A DNA stretch of 64,000 nucleotides from Psettodes erumei (lineage: Eukaryota; Chordata; Actinopteri; Pleuronectiformes; Psettodidae): NCBI GenBank assembly GCA_016785225.1, contig JAFBJZ010000879.1, positions 620,501-684,500 of the forward strand, given 5' to 3'. The notes under the pieces were generated by a model that saw only the letters and a program-made list of their open reading frames with translations, was not told the origin of the DNA and did not search any database. This document shows, piece by piece, positions 47,429 through 56,849 of the stretch. The number at the start of each line of letters is the position of its first letter. The first letter of the stretch is position 1. The translations under genes were made by a program, and so were the position numbers.

Positions 47429-48172
47429 GGCTACTCAGCGCTTGTAGAGCAGAGGGCCTCCCCATGGTCTCCAGGCACTTGCAGACTGCTGCTGCTGCTG
47501 CCTCTTGCTCGTGCAGCTGGTGGTGGTGATGCCGCCTCTCCTGAGTCGCAGTCTGCCTCATCCTCTCCTGAGTTGTAGTCTCCCTCTCTCCCTTCTCCTC
47601 AGCTCGCTGTGGCTGATGGCCACAAGACCAGGAAAACATGGTTTTAGTGGTGGTGGTTGTGGTTCTCTCTCCATCTCTCTTTCTACCACACATGCAGCCC
47701 CGTTCCTCCTTATCGAACATCAGGTCTCTTCAACTCAGCACGATGTTGCTGCTTGTCCTTTCCTCGCTCTTCTTCTACTTGTCTCTGTCTGTCTCACTGT
47801 CTCTCCACCGCAACCACCCAACCATTTTGCTGCCAAAAACATTCTAGAAGAGTCTCCATTGCCTGAGACTCGACATTCTACCTCTTCCTCATGCTGGAAA
47901 TAGATAAAATCAACCTGGAGGAGACAAATTGCGAGGGTCTTGGAAATACGGAAGAGACAGCTGGAGGCAGATGGATGAGATCAACCTGCACACCTACGTG
48001 GGGCTGCTCATTCCAGCTGGCGTGTACAGGTCCCGAGGTGAGGCCACTGCCAGCGTGTGGGACACGGCGATCTGACAGGCGATTTTCCGCGCCACAATGT
48101 TGCTCAAAGTCTTTCACGTTTACTCAAAGCTGGTGCGGTTCAATGATCACGAGACGAGAGTGGAGAGACACG

Positions 48173-48678
48173 TGTCGTGGAAACTTCTATTCTGTCAGGA
48201 TTCTGTTTCCACCGGGTTCTTTTCTACACAAAGTAATTGAAACTGTCAGGAACAAAGATTCCGAAGTCAAGCTCAAAAGTCTTTACTGGTTGCAACACAG
48301 GATGACACTCAACAACACTTCACATATGCTCTCTTACAGAGTGGCATACGGAAGAACAAAGCACATGGTCTTTTATACTTTTCTAAATACATGAGTGTGT
48401 ATTACAAAGGCGTACATGACTAGAGACATGCATTACCTTACATGGAGAAAGTTCAAAAGTTCAAGCCGTCTACATCTTTGTCTATTTTTGCATATACGCT
48501 TCCTAAACCGCAACACAGGAGTTGAACTCTCAGCACTTCTTGCATATGAGACAGCTCTGCAGAAAAGAGGAAACCCTTCGCAGAACTAAGATATGTTTTG
48601 CAGACACCTTCAAGTCAGAGCAGTAAGGATGAAAAGTTCAAGTTACACATGCATTCAAATAGTACATTTTCCATTACA
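48173..48678 (-). mobile_element. Solo LTR inside the piggyBac relic (first)
   Basis: In minus orientation it runs TGTAATGG...CCACGACA, contains a TATA-like AGTATAAAAGACC, and continues into an R/U5-like region. Flanks are CACG (48169-48172) and CGCG (48679-48682), possibly a 4-bp target duplication with one change. The transposase frame resumes on the far side. The retroelement family is not identified. Confidence 0.65.
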
Positions 48679-48791
48679 CGCGCCTCGGACAAACTGTCGT
48701 GAAAAAGCTCTGGGACATGTGGGTCGAGTGGCTGCCAGCCCTCTACAACCCTGGTTCTCACGTCACGGTTGATGAGCAACTGGTTCCGTGC

Positions 48792-49196
48792 TGTTGGATT
48801 ATTATGAAACTAAGTGTTCTTATTTGTCATCACACCATGTCATGCCATAGCCTTATGATATGTTAATCACTGCTTCGCTGCTGCTTGCTCATCAGAACAG
48901 AATGCACCACATCTGATTTTAACACTCGCTCGGGTCCAGCTAGAGCCGGTTGGCTACACATAGCAAGACACTCATAACACTCAGGGTCGCACTCCCTGGC
49001 GCCAGGAGGATTCTCAACTCTTAAAGTGGACGGGTCGAAGCCTCAGCGCTGACTCTATACTCATCTTTCGTGCTTCTGAAACAAATTGTTAATCATACCC
49101 CGTAGCCATGTCTTCTATCTTATTTCTGTTTGACTAACTTCCTTCCCCTGGAATAAAGTTCCCGGATGAAAGGACGCAGCAGTGCCCGGTCCAACA
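48792..49196 (+). mobile_element. Solo LTR inside the piggyBac relic (second)
   Basis: Begins TGTTGGATT and ends GGTCCAACA (inverted TGTTGGA/TCCAACA), 405 bp, with an AATAAA signal at about 49152 (ggaataaagttcc). Flanks are GTGC (48788-48791) and GTTC (49197-49200); the interrupted transposase codons ...LVPFRG continue from one flank to the other, showing the GTTC target. Confidence 0.75.
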
Positions 49197-49299
49197 GTTC
49201 AGAGGTGACAGAAAGAATAAAATCAATAAAAGATTTTTTTATTTAAAAAAGTTTTAAATGAAATAAAGTTATTTTTTCCCTTTGTCTTTCTTTTAGTAG

Positions 49300-49438
49300 T
49301 GATGGGATTAAACACAAACACAGCAGAAGGTTACAAAACCTTCCTGCTTGGTCATTGGCAGCACGCAAAGTTTTCTGTTGGGACTGAGAAAAGATGCGGT
49401 GGTGGTGGAGTGATAAATAGACACAGGTTCTGTAATGT

Positions 49439-49480
<42 letters not shown>

Positions 49481-49975
49481 CAGAAACTTCCAGAACCTTC
49501 TGGCTTTGTTCTTGGCAGCATGACAAGTTTTCTGTTGGGCCTGAGAAGAGGATACGGTGTGGTGATGGTTGCGGTGGAGGGATAAAAAATACATACACAG
49601 AAGAACAAGCCCACAGTCACATATTCTGGAATGTTCTGGAAGGCCCTGGAACCTTCCCTCTTGGTACTTGGCAACACGCCAAGTTTTCTGTTGGGACTGA
49701 GTTGGTGGTAGAGCGATAAAATAGACACTGGTTCTGTAATGTACTTACTCACTCTCTCTCTCTAGCGCTCGCTACACGCACACACAGACACACATTCCAG
49801 AAGGTCCCAGAACTTTCTGGCTTGGTACTTGGCAGCACACCAAGTTTTCTGTTGAGACTGAGAAAAGATGCAGTGGTGGAGCAATAAAATAGACACAGAC
49901 TCTGTAATGTACTGTTCTCTCTGTAATGTACTGACGCTCTCTCTCTCTCTCCACGGACACACTGGGGTCAAATCC
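49300..49975. repeat. Tandem repeat, four units of about 157 bp
   Basis: The anchor ttttctgttggg recurs at about 49371, 49528, 49684 and 49844 (spacing 157, 156, 160). Each unit has 'cttggtacttggcagcacgc', the anchor, 'gagaaaagatgcggtggtgg', 'gataaaatagacacaggttc' and a CT-microsatellite. It separates FRG from RCPFRQY of the piggyBac relic. Confidence 0.85.
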
Positions 49976-50419
49976 ACCCAAGGCCGTTGTCCCTTTCGTC
50001 AGTATATGCAGAGCAAGTCTGCCAAGTACGGGATCAAATTGTGGGTGGTGTGCGATGCCAGATCCACCTACGCTTGGAAAATGCAGGTTTACATGGGAAG
50101 GTCCGCCGCCGCTGGTGGCGCCAGTGAAGAAAGTGCAAAGGGAAAAGGAAAAGGCTAGCAGAGGAATCAGGCAGCGTGTGTGGTGCTCAACGTGATGGAG
50201 GGCCTGACTGGTCACAATGTCACCTGCAACAATTTCTTCACTTCCTATGAAATCGCACGGCGGCTCCTCCGTGAGAGGAACAACACCCTGCTCAGAACGA
50301 TCAGAACAAACAAACCCAAGCTCCCAGCAGCCCTGCTCGTACTCCGAGAGAAACAGGTCCTCTCCTCCAAGTTCGCCTTCACTTCCTTGTGTGGCAGGGG
50401 TTGCAGGGGTTGCAGCTGA

Positions 50420-50746
50420 TGCAGCAGCACTTTCGTTTTGTCTGCAGCAGAACACACAAGTGCATGAAGGATCAAATGGCTTAACAACAGCTACAGGTCT
50501 CACTTTTTCCGATGCTGTTACTTGGTCACCAGGCAATGTGACTCCAGCAGCCAATTCTTCCTTACAGTTGTGGGTTGCATCAGAATCAGCATCATCAACA
50601 TCCTCTTGTACCACCTTTTCATGTTCAACAGCCCCTTCTTCTTGAGGACAGGAGTCAAGCCCACTGACATGATGTACTTTGTAAGTGCCATTGATGACCA
50701 CATGGTGTGTTCTTCCTTCTTGTTTGTTATATTCAAATAGATCCAT
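50420..50746 (-). other. Unrecognised minus-strand open frame after the piggyBac relic
   Basis: The first ~110 codons of a 324-codon minus-strand frame lie outside the piggyBac homology and read like protein (HHVVINGTYKVHHVSGLD, ASEKVRPVAVVKPFDP, CTCVFCC). The rest of that frame is antisense to the transposase and tandem repeat and is probably chance. No family is recognised. Confidence 0.3.
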
Positions 50747-51220
50747 GCGTACTCTTTGTTGTCCAGGCTCTGAGCTCTCTCATGGTTAGTAGGATTAGTT
50801 ATTATATCGGTTATTATATAGATATGTTCTTTGTTGTTGTTTTTTTAACTTTTGGTTGAATTCTGGTTGGTGTAAAAGACTTTGGCTGCAACTTAAAAAA
50901 AAAAATGATGTTCAAGGGTATTGTGTGGTAGCCTCATATTAACTAATATACTAATATACTGACACAGGGCGAAGTTGCTTTTGGTCAGATTGGAAGTGGT
51001 GAACCATGGTGCATCTTCATTCTGCATGTGTTGAGGCACTCATGCAGTGCTGTTATCACACTGAAGAAATCAGTGAGTCAGACGTTGAGTTTGTTGGTCA
51101 CGACACAGGCGTACAGCTACAGTTCAACCCTCTCTGAGCTGCGGCCATATAGTTTCTGTACAAGAGGCTGGAGGTGCAGCACAACGGGATGTCTGTCACA
51201 GCTGCTCGCGGATCGGGAGC
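50747..51220. other. Nothing recognised
   Basis: AT-rich start, then sequence with no clear frame. Confidence 0.4.
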
Positions 51221-51224
51221 TCTG

Positions 51225-51775
51225 TGTAAGACCATGAAAACACTCAGCAATGGAAATTGTTTCTTCAGAGCGATCAGCAAAGCTGTGTGTGATACAGATA
51301 AGTATCACAGAACAATGAGAGCATATTGAGAAGTGACTACGAGTCAGTGTCAGAATACATTTGGAAATCCAACATGCACTCTCCAGGTAGCTGGGTGACT
51401 GAAGTTGAGATACAAACAGCAGCAGATGTTTTGGGTGTTAGTATATACACTTGCTACATAGACCGTTGAATTGAATACAGTTGTAAAGGTGTACAGGTGT
51501 CAGACCAGGGGATATATTTGGAGAATCTGGGAAACCATTATAGGACCATCGTTTGTGTGAAGAGGCCTCAGATGCAGTCTTGCTACGAGTACTGCAAGGT
51601 GGATATGACCGGGAAAAGTGTTACACAGGAATTCTCGTCTCTATCCATCGAGAGTGCAGACCACATACACAAAAAGGATCTTGCCGAAGAGGACTATGAG
51701 AGCAACGAGAATCTCGCTGAAGAGAATGCTGGATGGGGTAGCAGATGCAAGAGAATCTTTCTTGGTCTGTGCTGA
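51225..51775 (+). pseudogene. OTU-type cysteine protease relic
   Basis: OTU proteases remove ubiquitin (family knowledge). Here SNGNCFFRAISKAV (about 51247-51290) matches the catalytic D-G-N-C-F box with Cys kept but Asp changed to Asn. SPGSWVTEVEIQTAADVLGV and SDQGIYLENLGNHYRTIV (about 51500-51555) follow, the latter holding the expected catalytic His. Stops and frameshifts after RTMRAY and near 51470 break it. The downstream tail (to 51775) is acidic and unrecognised. OTU domains occur in host genes, transposons and large DNA viruses of fish; the origin is not decided by the sequence. Confidence 0.65.
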
Positions 51776-52364
51776 ACACATCCTGGTGTTCCTTTTTAGA
51801 ATGACTGGGTGAGTGCTGGTGGGGCCTGGTCTCCAAAGCCATCATCAACTCCTTTATGGATAAACCTAAACAGTGACCTGGAGATACCGTTGTCCCAGCA
51901 CACTTTGGTGACATACCCGGAGGAGTGTGTTTGATTACTGTGAAGACCAAGAACTCTGAGTCATCTGTGGAGGGTTTTACACATGTACCATGTTGCTCCA
52001 GGGTGTATTGGTGATAAGACATCTGGTCCACAACATGAAGTCCATGCACTTGCAACCTAGGCCAAAGACAATACCTAGCAACCCCGAATACTTTTCTGCG
52101 ACACATGTAGCAGAACAGCTCTGTGTTATGATGAAGTTGCTGCAGCATGCTTTCTGGGGAACCGAGAGTGCAAGAGTGCTGAATCATCATCACTGTATGG
52201 TAAGATGAATGAGAATACGAGAATCTACAAATAATGAGAAGAAGGTTTGCGAGCACAGGTGCAATAATACATTGTTGGGAGAATATCAGTTTGGGATATC
52301 TGTTTGCAGTTATAACTGACCAGGGGAGGAAAATCAAGGTGAAATTTGATAGATCTAGGTTCAA
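51621..52364 (-). other. Unrecognised 247-codon minus-strand open frame
   Basis: Open throughout, with protein-like middle parts (FTVIKHTPPGMSPKCAGTTV). Its C-terminal third is antisense to the OTU tail. No domain recognised. Confidence 0.25.
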
Positions 52365-52821
52365 AATCAGTTATGGTATCCATCCTTTATTTTGTTTTAG
52401 TTTTTCTGTACATGGCAGCCACAGAATTATTTTTATCTACACCCGTTTAATAATTTTTAAGGACTTGTGGAGCACCAAAGAGGTTCACATTATTTTTATT
52501 TTAAAAACATTACGAATGAGTGAGCATTGCATGAGACAGATCCACTTAGATGTTCATGTACTTCAGCAGATATACAGGTGTGAGACTTGCAAAAATCCAA
52601 ACTGCACACTTTGGTTTATGTCTATGATATACCATGAAATAAATGCAATGAACGGCCATTTGTTTTCACATCTCGCTTTTATTTTCAATTCGCATTCCAC
52701 CGTAATAAAACTCATACCAATCCTGTAAAGACATCATGTAATTATTTAACATAATGGCGTTCTCCTGATCAACACATTATTGCTCAACTGCATAGCATTG
52801 TCCAGACTGTGTTGTTGTTCA

Positions 52822-54287
52822 TCATGTCCCTCCACACTCCGAAAGCCATAACTGAGTTTTCTGTAAATGTCTGAGAGGTGATCTGTAGATTATGGTTCGG
52901 GACACATGTCCGGTGATTTCACCTATGTTTGCTGAGGGGCTCTCGATCAAGACTTTGACATTAGAGGTCTTGCCGTCTATGATGGCAAAGTTGTCCACAT
53001 ACTCGCTCATGGTCTGGTACAGGGAGGTGATGTGTTTCATGACATTCTATGGGATTGCAACATTCCTCTTGCGCATGTGTCTAGGAGGGAAAGATGCACA
53101 GTTGAGCTCCTGAAAGGATCTCTTCTGTGACTCTGTTCAAAATGTTGAGGTTGTCGAGGGAAGCGGATTGCAAAAGAGCCAGGAGGTTTCGGGGAGCCAC
53201 ATAGTCCTTGTCAGCGCAGGGTTGTTGGGAAGGTATCGTCCTCGAGAGTCATCCTCTCACAATGAGAAAGAGAAGGAGGGGAGTCCATCGGGTCCTCTCA
53301 TAATGCAGGTGTTGGGCCTACAGGGCCTGAGTGCAGCCTGTTACATGTTACAAAGCCTGAGTGGGGCATGTTGTACCCCACAAAGCCTGGTGACCATGCC
53401 AAAGTTGCCATAAAAAGATAAAAAGAGCAATGGGAGTCCTGAACAGACTCTATTTCCTAGCAGACATAGCAGTTTTACGACCAGGTGTGAAATCCGGCAG
53501 AGTCCAACCGTGGACTCTGATTGGCCGAGAGCCCGCGGAACTGACGCAAAGTCCCGCCTCCGAGCCGTGATACCAACCTGGGTATATATACTCCAGCAGA
53601 CTCTGAAAGCGTAGTGATAGTATATATAAATTTGATTATTGAGTACTGCTGAGTAATTGACATATTTGAGAATAAACTTTATTGTATTTAAAGTCAACTG
53701 CTGGTGGTCATTATGTTATGTATGTTTATGTTGTGTGAAGCTGGTTGTGAGAGTCTGTGCTCAAATTTACAACTTCTATAGTGACAATTGATTAATTTTG
53801 ATTAATAATAAATTGTTTATTTATATTAATTCATAATTAATATATAATATTAATATAATATATAATTAATTAATTATTAATTAGCCAAACTTTAACCAAA
53901 TCCTGTCTAACAAGTCCCAGCACAGGAGAGGCTGATCTGTGAGCACAGGTCACATGTGAATTCAAACTCTCCTCGAGCAGATTCAACGAGGACATCAAAA
54001 GCTCCTCTCGCTCTGTCTGAGACCCAGAGGCTGCTCGACATCATGAAAGCCAAGACGTTGGCGAGAGCCTGCCTGTTCTCTTCATCGCACACAGGTGGGG
54101 ATTTATCGAAAGGTATTGTGTCGGTGCCTGTTATCTTCACGTAAGGTCCGCAGACAGTCCTGACCTGCCACTTGGAGGAAAGCTTGCACAGGTCGTTCGT
54201 CAAGACCCTCTTCTTGTTTTCATCAAGGATGGTGAACTTGACTTGACTTGATTTTTTCCAAGGTGCTTTGCTTGTGGGCAGTAACAC
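52822..54287 (-). pseudogene. Unrecognised minus-strand protein remains, split by a solo LTR
   Basis: Two open pieces on the minus strand, 54287-53907 (contains KFTILDENKKRVLTNDL and VCGPYVKITGTDTIPFD) and 53040-52822 (contains SLYQTMSEYVDNFAIIDG and IESPSANIGEITGHVS), look like real coding. They are joined by decayed sequence with stops and by the LTR at 53440-53912. The family is not recognised. They could belong to the same large element as the piggyBac and OTU relics. Confidence 0.35.
53440..53912 (+). mobile_element. Solo LTR with 5-bp target duplication
   Basis: Starts TGAACAGAC and ends GTCTAACA, 473 bp, flanked by AGTCC at 53435-53439 and 53913-53917. It contains a TATA box (gggtatatatactcc, about 53580), an AATAAA signal (gagaataaactttatt, about 53671) and an AT-rich end, as in retroviral or Gypsy-type LTRs in plus orientation. 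Confidence 0.75.
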
Positions 54288-56490
54288 TCATGTTGTCAAT
54301 CACAAACAGAGGGCTACACCCCCAGCAGGTATGCAAAATGGTGCCAAGATGGCGACATGCACAGACGCGGTGGCTCGCAGCTGTCGGACATTGGTGTTAT
54401 TTCTGTTTTCTTTGTGTATGTCGCGGTGCCTTACGTGCTGTTTGGCACACATATACAACCGTTACAGCAGACAAGTGTTGTTAGACAGTTTCTCCCCACG
54501 GCTGGGTATCACTGATGAGTTTCACCACCCTCACAAAATCCCCAGTGAGATAGTGAAACCAGCGGGAGCTCCCTGGATTGTTGTCGGTGCTGGAGGGAGG
54601 CGGAGATGGTGGAGGGAGAGGAAGCAAAAGCCATGCTGCCGCTCAGGCCTACTAGCAAGGCTGAGAAAGGATCCCCACAGACCCCCGCTCCCAAGTATGT
54701 TACTCAGTAACGTACAATCCTTGGCCAACAAAATGGACGAGCTGGAACTATTTGCTGCTGGTGACCGCTATGTTCGGAACTGCTGCGTTATGGTAATAAC
54801 CGAATCCTGGCTCCATCCACTGATCCCGAACAAACCTATACAGCTACCAAGCCGTCCTGTTCACTGCAGTGATGGGAAGAGAGAGAAATCAGGTAAGAGT
54901 AGAGGAGGCGGTCTATGCATTTATGTGCATGATGACTGGTTTAGAGATAGTATTACAGTATATGAATCCTGTTCACCAGATCTAGAGACAATTTCTGACA
55001 ATGCCGCCCATTCTTTCTACCGAGAGAGCTAACCGTGGTGCTAATCATGGCTGTATACATACCATCCGACACTAATGTTAGCTCAGCTCTCTCACTACTA
55101 TCAGACACAATACACAAACTAGAGGGAGGGCTCACCTGGACGGTGCACACATTATTGCTGGTGACTTTAGTCAATAAAAACCTGAAGTCTGCCATGTCTA
55201 AATTTTACAAGCATGTTAAGTGTTAAGGGAGGGAAACACACTAGACCACGTCTACACTAACATCAAACATGCTTACAGAGCCAAACAGCTTCCACACTTA
55301 GGCCAGTGCTTACATACATTTTCAACATGTCACTGCTGAAGTCTGTGTCTATGTGCTTCAAGAAGTCCACCATCTTCCCTGTCCCAAAAAAGTCCAACAT
55401 CTCCTGCCTGAATGACTATCGCCCATTAGCACTCGTCCCCATCATCATGAAGTGCTTTGAGCAGCTAGTCAAATCATTCTTTACATCCTCCCTTCCTGAC
55501 TCACTGGACCCCCTGCAGTTTGCCCACAGGGTAAACAGATCCACAGAGGATGCCAACGCCCTCACCCTCCACACTGCCCTCTCCCACCTGGACCAGAGGA
55601 ACACATATGTGAGAATGTTGTTCATTGACTACTGCTCAGCATTTAACACCATTGTGCCCTCCAAGCTCACTGTGAAGCTCAGGAGCCTCAGGCTCAACAC
55701 CGCCCTCTGTGACTGGATCCTGAACTTTTTGACGGGCAGAACCCAGATAATGCGAATAGGCACCACCACATCCTCCACCCTGACTCTCAACACCGGCAAC
55801 CCCCAGGGCTACTTATGTTTATTTGTCTACTATTTATGTTTTTTTTATTTGTTTATTTGCACTACTGTGTTTATTTTTTTATTTTACTCTTTCTTTCCTT
55901 TTAATCTTCGTTCTCTATATTGCAATGCCGAAGGAGCCTGAGACCCAAGAATTTCATTGCCAATGACTACTCCTGTAACTGTTGTGCACATGACAATGAA
56001 GAACCTTGTAACTTGAACCTTGAACCTCTCCTGGGCAGCAAACACCACAGCTGTCATCAAAAAGACCCAGCAGCGCCTGAACTTCTTGAGAGTGCTCAGG
56101 AAGAACAATGTGGGGGAGGAGCTGTTAAAAACCTTCTACAGGTCGACCATACAGAGCATCCTGAAGTACTGCAATACAGTGTGGTTTTCCCACTGCACTG
56201 AAGTAGAGCGGCAGAGACTCCAGAGGGTGGTAAGAACAGCGGAGAGGATAATCGGCTGCCCCCTCTCCCCCGAAGGACATTCATACCTCCCACTGCTTTA
56301 GCAGAGCTCAGGCAATCATCACAGACTGTACCCATCCTGCCATCCATCTGTTTGAACTGTTACCCTCTGGTAGGGGCTACAGGTCAATCAAAACCAGGCC
56401 CAATAGACTCAGGAACAGTTTTTTCCCTCAAGCACTCACCATGCTGAACACACATATACGCCACACTACCTCTCTGCCCTCCACATCGAT

Positions 56491-56513
56491 CACACACACA
56501 CACACACACACAC
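56491..56513. repeat. (CA)n microsatellite
   Basis: Inside the L2 3' UTR. Confidence 0.9.
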
Positions 56514-56760
56514 CCTAACCATGCATATTCATTCATTAACATAGTGATAAATCATTACACTATTCAACTGGACATGCCATGTACTTGCACCTTGCACCTT
56601 TTGTAGTTGATTGCATTTCATTGTATATTTTGTATATTTTAAACAACTTTGATATTTTGACATGTTTTAACATTTCCTTAACTGTTTTTTTTCTTTTGTA
56701 AAACCACTCCTTGCTGCTATAAGTCTCATTGCATATCATGTACAATGACAATAAGGAGCT

Positions 56761-56765
56761 ATCTG

Positions 56766-56798
<33 letters not shown>

Positions 56799-56808
56799 TT
56801 ATCTATCG
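56761..56808. repeat. (TCTA)n tail of the L2 element
   Basis: Tetranucleotide tail as usual at L2-type 3' ends; the satellite array starts just after it. Confidence 0.9.
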
Positions 56809-56849
56809 AACTATGAGTTAGTGCAAATCGATTTCAAACACAGCAGGCA

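Larger units (their letters stand above)
47950..50395 (+). pseudogene. piggyBac-type transposase, broken by insertions
   Basis: DDE transposase for cut-and-paste movement at TTAA (family knowledge). In plus-strand order: YVGLLIPAGVYRSRGEA and AIFRATML (47985-48100); RFNDHETR (48138-48162); KLWDMWVEWLPALYNPG and VTVDEQLVP (48698-48788, with the conserved Asp of VDEQ); RCPFRQYMQSKSAKYGIKLW (49984-50043); VCDARSTYAWKMQVYMG; and GLTGHNVTCNNFFTSYEIA with RTIRTNKPKLP (50200-50330). Those blocks are the piggyBac catalytic core. It is interrupted by a solo LTR after RFNDHETR...RH, by a second LTR inside LVPFRG, and by a tandem repeat, and has frameshifts and a stop near 50157. Homology ends at about 50395 without the C-terminal Cys-rich domain. 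No terminal repeats were found. Confidence 0.85.
54330..56808 (+). mobile_element. L2-clade LINE with part of RT replaced
   Basis: Plus-strand pieces in order: 'aagatggcgac' 5' start and N-terminus; endonuclease block LLSNVQSLANKMDELEL and VITESWLHPLIP (54690-54830); RT with LNDYRPLALVPIIMKCFEQLV and MLFIDYCSAFNTIVP (55306-55800). From about 55806 to 56015 it turns into non-coding 3'-UTR-like DNA ending 'cttgaaccttgaacc'. The thumb and C-terminus then resume (TTAVIKKTQQRLNFLRVLRK, 56040-56300), and a 3' UTR ends in (TCTA)n. The FADD box is missing. Many frame breaks are present; dead copy. Confidence 0.8.

Noticed and set aside
47406..47903. Overlapping ORFs on both strands at 47.4-47.9 kb
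   Set aside because: Low-complexity Ser/Leu/Thr-rich translations of CT-rich DNA, open on both strands, with no domain; not supportable as genes.
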